NCBI GenBank assembly: GCA_014058105.1
Contig: JACGCM010001242.1
Span: 62,001 to 126,000 of the forward strand
Length of the DNA stretch: 64,000 nt
From: Kingdonia uniflora
Taxonomy: Eukaryota; Streptophyta; Magnoliopsida; Ranunculales; Circaeasteraceae
Direction: 5' to 3'
Shown one piece after another: positions 11,678 to 21,300 of this stretch (the stretch's first letter is position 1; every line of letters starts with the position of its first letter). Position numbers and translations under genes: made by a program. The notes below the pieces were generated by a model. The model was not told the origin of the DNA and did not search any database. It saw only the letters and a program-made list of their open reading frames with translations.

Positions 11678-12618
11678 TCAGACTGTCCCCCTCACACTGA
11701 CGTGTGGTTTACCTTGTAACTCGCAACAGCAAACCCAAGAATCATGGGAAAAATATTTACACTTATCTCATCCTTCAAGCTTGTCCGTTATATTACTTTC
11801 TAGGTCGAGCATATTCTGCCTAGATTTCTTATTTTGTCAAACTCTATTAGATCGAATTTTTGAAGTACGAAAATCTTAAAAACTTTTTCACCTCTACCAT
11901 TTTCAACACACATTACATGTTCAACCTACATCACAACATTCTTAAGCTCGATTTCTATGTACTCTATATTTAAAATAACACAAGTGGTCACATGTCCAAT
12001 TTTATTCATATCAACAACTGCAACACACGTTTTTGTAGATAACAAGTCTTTTAATAATCGATCTCAGGTACGATGCAAGATAGATAAATTTGTCCTACAA
12101 ACTTCAGGTACTTTACAGATAACAAGTCTTTCTAATGTTTTTTAAGTCACAGGTCGTTCAATCACGCTAGAACTTCAAGTTCTTCAGTTTGTCCCACTTC
12201 AGTGATCTGTCACCCTGATACAAAGAAGACATTGAATCAAATAGAGAGCTACCCTTGTATGCGTCTGGTCGAATTCTAGTCAAACTTCAAATGGAAACTA
12301 TGCAAGCAGTAGACTCAATGCTAGCCCCTTCCCTATAAACTGAAGGTCTCCTGAGCAAATCATTGTGATGGAAATACAAAAATAGACAACCACCATTCGC
12401 CTCCTCCTCTGAAACCTCCACCACCAAAGCGTTGGTTTAGTAAAAGAGGACTCGGCCCCACGAAGTGAAGGTCTTCTGAGCGCCAAAAATATAATGGAAA
12501 TGCGTCTGTAGACTTCCACTTCTCATATGCCTCTCCTATAACTACCACCACCGAAGAGTTGGTAGGGATGAAGAGAGCCCAACCTTAGAGTCCACAGATA
12601 TGCAAGAGATTAGCATAA
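11678..12618. other. Non-coding spacer between antisense genes B and A
   Basis: No gene seen. It holds short degenerate repeats around AACAAGTCTTT (about 12040-12140) and the diverged 125-bp duplication at 12333-12585. The matching TatC interval (44623-45569) has similar short repeats of GTACTTGAAAGA. Confidence 0.5.
12333..12585. repeat. Diverged tandem duplication of about 125 bp
   Basis: Two copies of a segment starting TGAAGGTCTYCTGAG and containing ACCACCACC..AAG.GTTGGT lie side by side (about 12342-12465 and 12466-12585). The TatC counterpart near 44650-44760 has the segment mainly once, so the duplication may be specific to TatA. Confidence 0.6.
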
Positions 12619-12915
12619 CTACCCCGCAGTTACGCCTACCCCTACATATGAAGCCTGAACATTGTCATCCGCCAAAGTACGGAGATAAGCCCAACGTTCC
12701 TCGCCTTTCAAGACGAGAACAAGAAACCTCCACTTACAATAAAATTCCTCCTCAACTTCAACCGCTTCCTCTTCCGACATACCTTGATAAATCAGAGGAA
12801 CGGGAGTAGGAATAGACAACTCTAGGGATTGGTCACCACCAAAGTACTTTAACTTCAACCTCTGTATTTCAGTCGCTATCCTCTCTTCAAGAACCATCCA
12901 CCAAGTCTTCACCAT
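12619..12915 (-). CDS. TatA antisense gene A: small conserved protein, unknown function
   Basis: An unbroken 98-codon frame starting MVKTWWMVLEERIA. Related frames occur in TatB (38178-38432), TatC (44320-44622) and TatD (62081-62263). The shared pattern is a basic-aromatic start (KLKYFG), a proline patch (PTPVP), MSEEEA, an acidic stretch, WRF, and a Leu-rich end (LRTLADD). No known domain is recognised. It is the antisense gene nearest the 3' LTR and has a TATA box about 75-80 bp upstream of the ATG. The first Met was chosen because the same MVKT start is used in TatC and TatD. Confidence 0.6.
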   Translation of the reverse strand: MVKTWWMVLEERIATEIQRLKLKYFGGDQSLELSIPTPVPLIYQGMSEEEAVEVEEEFYCKWRFLVLVLKGEERWAYLRTLADDNVQASYVGVGVTAG

Positions 12916-12985
12916 TTCAAAAATTGTTGCAAGTTTCAGAACAAGTTACGCAAGCAGGCACTGTTTCAAAGATTTGCTACAGGTA

Positions 12986-12996
12986 CTATTAATATA
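12986..12996 (-). promoter_or_regulatory. TATA box of antisense gene A in TatA
   Basis: On the - strand it reads TATATTAATAG inside a block (GGGTTATA...TAGTACCTGTA) that is almost the same in TatC at 44240-44260, where it reads TATATAAATAG. It lies about 75-80 bp before the start codon in both elements. Confidence 0.55.
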
Positions 12997-13238
12997 ACCC
13001 TACATTTATTGTGCAGGTATATTTTCCCAAGCATCATCATTTATTATAGATGCGACTATTCAATTATAACCGTCGCATACATCAGCATCCACATCATCAT
13101 TTAATACCCATCACTTCCCAATATCATGTAATTTCCATCTAGTTAACACAATCATTACTCCATTTCAAATTTCAAAGATTTAATCAAATGCCCGTTACCC
13201 TCAGATTCTTACTCAACCAAAGCCACTCGTGACTTCGG

Positions 13239-13253
13239 TTGGGAGGGGGAGAT
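13239..13253 (+). other. TatA polypurine tract
   Basis: GTTGGGAGGGGGAGA lies directly before the TGTAGGG start of the 3' LTR. It would prime plus-strand DNA synthesis. Confidence 0.8.
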
Positions 13254-13863
13254 TGTAGGGACCTATCCCTCGATCTCACCTAAATCGAGTTATTGCTAGT
13301 TCGATTTACCCCCATCTCAGGCTCACATAATTATCAACATAACTCCTCCAATCAATATTTCAACCAACCACATGAACTAGTGAAGAACGTGGGTCGAGCT
13401 TAAACCGAAGAGCCTGAACAAGTTAAAGATACCTGCCTCTCATGAACTTGTCTGTTACTCAATCAACCGCCACTAACCACATTGTTTAGAAAACGTGTTT
13501 CAGCATGATGAAGAGTTGTGGAGAACACCTATATAAAGAAGAAGTTCCAGGATAGACCAGGACTAGAAAAATTATATAAGAAATCGCTTGTCTAGATTTT
13601 CAAACTATTCAAGCTTCTTAGTTGTAAGATTCGAGTATTTCTAAACTTAGAGATCACTTGTAATAAGATACCTACCTCAATCATTAAAAATACTTTTACC
13701 AAAAATCTTTTACTCGAGGTCGTGCTTTTTTTACCTATTTAGTGGTTTTCCATGCTAAAATATGCGTGTGTCATTTTCTTGTTTGTTATTAGAATATTGT
13801 TATAGGTTCATTGGTGTGATAGCGAATTTCAAGCCATTCCGAGCTTACGAAATTTGGCCATCA
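13254..13863 (+). repeat. TatA 3' LTR (610 bp)
   Basis: It starts TGTAGGGACC after the polypurine tract and ends GGCCATCA, with TG...CA ends. Its last 188 bp match window positions 1-188. A TATA-like AACACCTATATAAAG motif near 13524-13538 is the likely element promoter. The TatC LTR (602 bp, 43379-43980) is of the same family. Confidence 0.88.
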
Positions 13864-14009
13864 TAAGTAGCAAATAATCAAATAATGGAAACAGATAAAT
13901 GAGAAATTTATTTAAACAAATGATAGTTACATTTAGACAAATTATGAATTTAACCAACACTCATGATAAAGATCATACAAACAAATGATACATAGAGTAC
14001 CCAAAATTA
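13864..14009. other. MULE 3' flank, AAATGATA-rich
   Basis: Non-coding sequence right after the TatA LTR. It repeats a CAAATGATA-like motif that also fills the other non-coding parts of the MULE. No clear terminal inverted repeat could be fixed. Confidence 0.4.
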
Positions 14010-17000
14010 TCAGTGTAAATTGATTGCAACATCTTCTTCTGGGATGGCAGATGGCTCATTGTTCATCGTAAAAGACGATGCCATTGTCGGACGTGTATTG
14101 TCGTCGGATGGGATTGGCAAAAGCTTACAAGAACGACGATTGTGTCCATTTTTTCGATACTTACTGCAAAATCTTAGTTTGGTGACAAGATCAGACATTT
14201 TTTCCCTTCTCTTCCTTTGCATGCGAGGATGACCGGCTCGAACTGTTGGAATAGTAGCATGAACACGTGGATCAGTTTTTAAAATTTTCCACTGCTCAAT
14301 TCCTCTTATAGAAATCCATATATGTTCATAAATAGCCTTGCATGTATCGTTTGTGAAGTACTCAGAGATATGTGTAGTTGGATCAACATTAGCAAATCTC
14401 AGAGCGCGTACTCCGTGTTCACAAGGTATACCCATCGTTTGCCACCAATGACAAGAACAAGTACCATCTTCAATATTTACCGAACCGGTTCTACCATAAC
14501 TAGTCATCTGAAAATGGTGACGTGATGTACGAACCCTGCAGGTTAGTAAATCCGCCACAAACTTTCTACTTTTATAGTGATCTGTAGCCCATGGCGTTAA
14601 ACGAGCTTGACTCTTCTTAACAACCTCCCTATACGTGTAGGACATTTTCGAACATATTCTACGCAATTCCTTAATAAACACATGGATATGGAGATCTCTT
14701 ACTTTTAAAATAACGCTATTCCAACTCTCGACATGATTTCAGTAAGCGACTCCGTATCTGAACAAATGACAAACCATTAAAATCAAATGCCACATGAGCA
14801 TAAACAGATGGCAAATGGGATAAAAATATGACAAATAAGAATGTAAATGGAGTAATAATGACTATTCCTCCTATAACAAATGAAAAGTTGATCAATACAG
14901 AGTGACAACGTACCTATTCATTGGAATGTATAGACTAGACCATGTTTCCTTGGGAATACCTAATATGTATTGGATACCCACTGGATCTGTATTCTGGATA
15001 ACATTCATGTGTTTATCAAAATCAATGCTGGTTAGGGCCTCTGCTGCCATCCTAAATACAATTCTCATACTTTCGAGGGTTGTTTTAATGTTGCTCGATA
15101 TGTAAAAGGCACAAAACGTATGGATTGTAAATGGAAACACCTTGGGTACAACATTAATAATTCTAGGGTTCCTGTCAGAGATGATGACAAATCTAGTGTC
15201 ATAGCCGTAGAAATTAGACCCAAACATCTCTAGGAAGTATGTCTAATTTTTAGTGGTCTCCGAGTCTATTATCGAAAATGCAAGTAGAAAATATGATTAC
15301 TTAGGTCAATGGCGATGGCTGTTAGTAGAGTCCCACGATATCTCCCTTTTAAAAAAGTTCCCGTCAATTACAACAACTGGTCTCAATAGTTTATAAGTTT
15401 TTTTGGGATGACCAAAACACCAGAAACTCCTTGTGAATCTCTTATCCTTATAACAAGTAGTTTGTATGTCAAATACAAAATCCGGGTCAACCAACCTCCC
15501 TTCAGTAAAGTAGCTCGTAAGTAGTTGGTATGCGTGCTCAAAGTTGTCTCGCATCTAAAATAATTACTTAGATCAAATGACATTGTGTAGCAGACAAATG
15601 ATAAACATCACAGTGCAAATGACATAGTGAGTCTAAAAAATGACATGCAATTAAATGATAAATATTGTTGTACAAATTACTGGTATGGGGTAACAAATGA
15701 CATAAAGTGATGATACCTCAGCGTGGGCTTTTTCTTTTGCACGCTAGGCATGATTGTATGTTACATCAATATTGTGATGAATCTGGATATCATCAATAAT
15801 TCTGGAAGGTTTATAGTTTGGGTCTTTTCATAGTTTTTGCTTAATTATAGAAGTAACCCATCTACTAGACGCTGCCTTATACACGTTCCCACCTTCAGTT
15901 TCTACTCGGATGCATGTATGCACAGAGCAATAAGTACTTACTCTAAATAGGGCAAAACCGAGCAACCTTGTAGCATAAATCTGTCAAGAGCATTTATGAC
16001 CTTTATAACGTACCATGATTTTATATTCGTTGCTTAGAACGTGTTTGAGATTGAACCTGTTTACAACTGCATAAGCTCTTATGTGATTCCTGAGTTCAAT
16101 CCTATCTCGATATAGATCACCAATGTTAAACTCTTTACTGAAGTCATAGGAATCCTCTATTTCTGCAGCAGATTTGAACCAAAAATCCTCTAATTTGAGC
16201 TATGGCTCAAATTAGAATTTAGTTGAACAAATGAGAAATATTCTACTTAGCATGATAGAAAGTGGAAAAGAAATGTTAAAACACAGCACACAAATGATAA
16301 ATTCTGCGAACTTACCTGAAGTATCAGTTTGTCCAATGATAGGTTCGGGTTCAATTGAAAGAGGAACATTAGTTAACATAGGTTTATTTGAAGGAGGAAC
16401 ATTAGTTGACACAGGTTCATTTGAGAGATGAATATTTGATTGAGAAATACAAGGTTCATTTGAGAGATGAACATCAGTAGGGATAGTTTGAAAATGTTCA
16501 TTTGTTTGAGGAACATTAGTTAACACAGGTTCATTTGAGAGATAAACATTTGATTGAGGAATACTAGGTTCATTTGAGGGAGGAATATCAGTACGGATAG
16601 TTTTGAAAGATTCATTTGATTGAGGAACATCATCATCATCCACAAAAGGTCCAAACCTGCGTAGATCAAGCCCTCTGCCATTTGTTTTAGGGTAACCCCT
16701 GTATTCAGGTTTAGGATCAGGAAATGAGTTATGCCGCAAAGGTCCCTCCGCTTTGGTGGTGGACAAGCCTCTACCTGAACCAGTATCTTTGGTGGTGGAC
16801 AACCCTTTACCCGAAGAACAGAAATTAGAAATAAAGTTTTGGGAGTTTTGGGAAGGTACCATAAGCTCATTAGCAATCCATATGTGAAAGGGTGTGCTGA
16901 GATTGGTTTTATGCATATTGATCATTACGGTAAAGTCCTGGACTGATGAAATTATGCATGCACAACCATGGACGAAGTTGTACAGCTTACAGTCCTCACG

Positions 17001-17175
17001 ACGGATTTTGTTTATTTCTTCAAGGAGTGTAACAAAATCTTTGTATGACGAGTGCGCTCTTAGTGAGGTAAGTTTTATACTTCCTCCAACATAACTGACG
17101 ATTGATTCGATCTTTGGACGTACGATATCCCCACCAAAATGAACAATGGTATAAAGCTAAACTTCATTCATCCCT
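14010..17175 (-). pseudogene. Mutator-like (MuDR) transposase, decayed, in a MULE
   Basis: Pieces read in order on the - strand. 17175-16316: N-terminal part (LYTIVHFGGD, YVGGSIKL) and a SNEP/TNVP-rich repeat, ending at a good donor CAG|GTAAGT. About 16140-15700: the MuDR N-terminal DNA-binding region (LRNHIRAYAV, then CS*QIYA with a stop at the usual Trp). 15554-15306: RPVVVIDGNFFK with the first catalytic Asp. 15227-14892: IISDRNPRI with the second Asp, and FDKHM where a Glu is usual. 14681-14010: a SWIM zinc finger (CSC...PCEHGVRAL) and a degenerate knuckle. MuDR transposases excise and reinsert Mutator elements. Stops between segments and the MULE's position beside TatA suggest an old copy. 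Confidence 0.82.
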
Positions 17176-18340
17176 CAAACAAATGATATAAATAAACAAT
17201 TCTGGTGATAAGGTATAAAAAAAATGATATAAAACTCAACTTCAGCAATCCCTAAAACAAATTATAGGAATCCCGAAATAAATGATATCAATGAACGATT
17301 CTGGTGATATAGTAGCAGATAATAAATGCTAAAAATGACATAAGAAAAATGACAAATGATAAAGTAGTTGAAGACAAATGATTAAAACGCCAAAGAAAAA
17401 TGATTATGTACAAATTGTATCGTCTTCCATAACATTTTTCTTAAGAAAAAAGGCTTTAAATCATGATGCGGATACATAATGAGAGATGGTGGATACAAAG
17501 TTAGAGATGATATTTACTGCAACAGTTACTTCAACTGTCGAAAGAAGGATAACAACGTTCTTTGGCAACGCGAATAACCTATGATAACAACGATATTTTC
17601 CTCTCCGATGACCTTTGTGTGAGGACTTTAGCGAATGCAAAACGATAGTTGGAAGACTTGGCACATGAAAGAGACAAACAATACATCAAGGAAAATCTGC
17701 TTTGATTTATGTAGAAGCTTTGTTGTAGTCTTGTAGAAGAATAATAATAAGAAGAAGAATAAGAAGAAGAAGCTTTGATTTTTAAGGTTGGTAGTGTATT
17801 TAGGGGGGGGATCTTCCTTCTTATTACTGCTCTGATTACTGTAGCAGATTAAACTACTCAACAACTCTAGTGGGATAAAGTTTTTTTTTTTTTTTTGGCA
17901 TTATTTAACATTTTCTTTGCACGAACATTGTCATTTGATGTGTATATCTTTGTAATGGTTTTATTATATCTTTGTTATTTGTTGAGTAATTTTTGTGAGT
18001 TGGTATTACTGTAGCAGATTAGACTACCCATTAACATTTAATGTTAGAGAATAGGGTGACAGCTAGGGGTTGTATATTTTTGTAGGTGAGACCATTATCT
18101 TATCGATTTGTTAATTTTAGTATCAATTTTAGAACAGCCTTGCCAAAAGATAAATTTTGTAAAGATTGCAAAAACTACTATTTATTGTCATAATTTCCGT
18201 AATAACAAATACAAAAAAAAATAAAGAAAGAAAGAAAGAACTACTCGCTTTTCATCATTTCTTCTTCTTCTCTCTCACCATTTCTCGAAGATCAAACAAA
18301 CAATCACAAAATTAAGGTTAGGTTTAGGGTTTCATCATCA
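17176..18340. other. MULE terminal region and host gene upstream sequence
   Basis: AT-rich non-coding DNA. 17176-17450 is dense in AAATGATA-like motifs. A poly-T run lies at about 17880-17898. A 23-bp direct repeat (ATTACTGTAGCAGATTA...) occurs at 17835 and 18005. The part after about 18030 should hold the host gene promoter, with an (AAAG)n tract at 18220-18240. No coding sequence is recognised. Confidence 0.45.
18321..18333 (+). promoter_or_regulatory. Telo-box-like motif in the host 5' UTR
   Basis: GGTTTAGGGTTTC lies about 36-48 bp before the start codon. It holds the telo-box (AAACCCTAA in reverse), a motif common in promoters and leaders of plant housekeeping and translation-related genes. 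Its role here is inferred. Confidence 0.4.
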
Positions 18341-18368
18341 ACAAAGCTTCAATCTCTGTAACTCTCTA

Positions 18369-21300
18369 ATGGCGTACATACCTCCCCACAAGCGACACTC
18401 AGAGACCTCATCATCACTCACACCTGCAATGGTTCCTCCCGAGTTCCAGAGAAGCTCCAATCAGAGACCAAATCAAGATAGAAAGAAGAAATCCCAATCT
18501 CTACAAGGGAAAAATATCTACGCTAAGCACTACTTCACCAAGTGGTTTATATTTCGATCAAGTGATGGGGATAAAGACGATGTTGATGTTGATGTTGATG
18601 TTGGTGATGGTGATGGTGATGGTGACGAGGTTTGTGGTTCGATTCGTCTCGAACCGTTGTCGATGGAATCATGGGTTGCTCAAAACAGGAAGGAATCAAT
18701 GGTTTTGGTGTCTGATCATTCGTCACCAACAGGTAATTGTTCAATCTCGATGATTTATAGTAGTTTTTGAGGATTTTGGAGTGATATTGATTTTGTTGTG
18801 TTTTTGGTAATGTAGATGTGAGTTGTATGAAGATTTCACCATGGGGTTATATAGCTGAGAAGATAGAGTCTGATTTTGTAGCGTCTATTGAGCATTTGAG
18901 GAACGAAATGGGTTCGGAAGAGTACAAAGAAGTAATGAAGCCTTCTTTTGTTGCGAGGTTTGGTAAAGTTCTCTTCCATGGGTAAGGTTTCTTACTTCAA
19001 TTATCTCGAGTTACTAAAGTTTGGGTTTAATGCGTTGTAGTCGGATTAGTTTCAGGTTTTCATTTTGGGTTTTTCGCATAATGCCTATGATGGTTTTATG
19101 TTTGGAAATGTTTCTTGAAATTCATAAACGATCCTTATTATATAACTAATACATCTCGTAAAATTGTGATATGGTACTCTGGCCTAATAATGCACTAGTA
19201 TATAATAACCCCTCTAATTTCGTTACATGGGGATGGTCCCCTCGATATTATCTTAGAGGGAGTTAAGTATATTTCGATGGAAAGGGGCTTTTGTCAAGTT
19301 GGAAATCATTGGAAAGAGAGGTGGATAACTCAACTCATGGTGTATTGTGTAGTAGCATATTTCTCAAATTCGACAAGGAGAAGCTAGCAGAACTTAGTCG
19401 AAGATATTTGTTATTCGAGAAGATGTCACATCTGTGACTATAGAGCTCGACCCACTAACAGTAGCCGTTACACTTGGTTAAATAAAGCCGTTGCAGGGAG
19501 ATCCGCGAAGTTGGCCCACTACCTGCCAAATTAGGAAATTGTTTTATTTTTGTAACTGCCTGTATTTATAGTAGATACAGTATTTATAGTAGATATAGGC
19601 AAAGAATATGTTAATCCGGACCGCAACTCTATTATTCTTAGACATTCTCACGTCCTTACCATTTAGCAATTGTAATAATTAGCAACTAGTGGATTTTGTA
19701 CCTAAATCCTCCTCGAGGTTGTGGGTTTTACTGAGTTTCCACGTAAAATCTTGTGTGCTTAAGTTTACAGTTGCAAATTCCTTACTGAAGTATTGGCGAA
19801 GTTTACCTTCCGGAAAACACGCCATTACACATTTATAGTGGCTTAAAAAGAACAGAAGATGAAACAATATTAAAGGGGCTGAGTTTGTGAGAGATTCTGA
19901 TCCAAGATAGTGAGATATTTGTTTCTGTAGCAAAGAAATTGAAGGAATACAAGAAGAAAGGATCAACAAAAAAATGTCGCTAAATTGAGTATGCTTTGTG
20001 CATACGTGGATGAAGACATGCAGCACCATACTACGATTTTGACTTTATTTAACAAAAATTGAGAGCATCAAGGTTTTTCTTTGAGGTCTTCCATTCCATT
20101 ATTTAATTTTTGTAAGTGTTCTAAAGTTAAATCGGCTACAAGAGAGCTTGGAAGATAGGGCATCAACAAAGAGGCAAAAGGAGACTCTTGGAGAAGGGCA
20201 TTTGGTACTATAAGAACGGGAAAAGGCAGGGTAAGCAAGGGTGGTATATTCTTTTAACCTGTGAATGATTTTTACTATGACTCAAACTAATGTATTAGGA
20301 ATCCTTTTCCTACAATGCAGAGGAAACATTCACCTGGTAATATTTTTTCACATCAGAACATAACTCTGATACAGACTACTTGAAGTTAATTCCCAAGAGG
20401 AGGAGGCTGGTGTGAGATGCACTGGAGTTGGGTCAAGAAGCTTGGTGATGGAAATAATCCGTCAAAAGTTGGAATCATTGGAAACAGTAGCAGAATCCCA
20501 GCACGGGGCTGAAAATCTGGAGTCTGGTGACAGGTAGGAGCCTCAGGTTCTCCCTGGTATGGTTGTTTGTAGGAAGATCCAGCCTACCATGGGTGGTTGG
20601 TCAAACTCGGGATAAAAGGCCTCTCTATCCATTACCATCCTAGAATTGGTTTTCCTTCCAGCATCTAGCAACTGATCTTCTAATGCCCCGTCTACACGTT
20701 TTCACTTGGACAGGGGGAGAATGTTAATCATATTTTCAGACAATATTGGATTGCCTGAGTCATCTGCACCCTTTCTTCAGTTTATAAATTTAAGTCAGAC
20801 GTTTCCAATTCTCTCTGCAGACGGCCTTGACCAATTGTCTTCAAGTGAGTGATCCTCTGTAAGTTAATACCATTGTGGGGTCATTGAAGTAAGAAGTCAT
20901 AGTCTTTTTACAGGGAAAGAGCATTGACGTATATCCTTTTAGTGTTAACTTAGGATTAACTCTCATTATGGAGCAGTCGTTTGAGGCCTCTAGAGGTCGC
21001 TTTTAGAGGACTCTGCAGCTAGATGGAAGGTTGTGATTCAAGAGGGAGTAGGGGGCAGGCCACATTTTTTTTATATCCATGTCGTATAATTTGCTTCTCT
21101 CTTATTTTAGGCGCTTTACCGTGTGACAGTGTGGTGCCGTATTTATCTACCTGAGACTCGACCTCTGATTTATGAATCTTTATTATTCATGAAAAAAAAT
21201 AGTCTGCCAAAAGATTACTCCAATTAAATTAGCCCATTTTGAAACGATTTTCTCTTCCTTTTATTCAAGCAGCAAATGAGTGGTTGTTAGTGATATATCA

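Larger units (their letters stand above)
1..13863 (+). mobile_element. TatA: Ty3/Gypsy Tat-lineage LTR retrotransposon, nearly complete
   Basis: The element runs from inside its 5' LTR (cut by the window edge) to the end of the 3' LTR. The order is LTR, PBS, gag, protease, RT, RNase H, second RNase H, integrase, 161-bp tandem array, antisense genes C, B and A, PPT, LTR. A second RNase H before the integrase and antisense ORFs after pol are marks of the Tat lineage. The visible 188 bp of 5' LTR align without net gaps to 13676-13863, at roughly 10 percent divergence, so the insertion is old. All sense genes are broken by stops. The full element would be about 14.3 kb. Confidence 0.9.

Noticed and set aside
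12298..12551. Two - strand frames rich in Arg, Trp and Phe
   Set aside because: They lie in the duplicated spacer between antisense genes A and B and have no counterpart in TatC.
18547..18753. His-rich - strand frame and Met/Val-rich + frame over host exon 1
   Set aside because: Both are other-frame readings of the GAT/GTT repeat in a well-supported exon.
19679..20029. 116-codon - strand frame over the solo LTR end
   Set aside because: Half of it is antisense LTR; no domain and no match in TatD.
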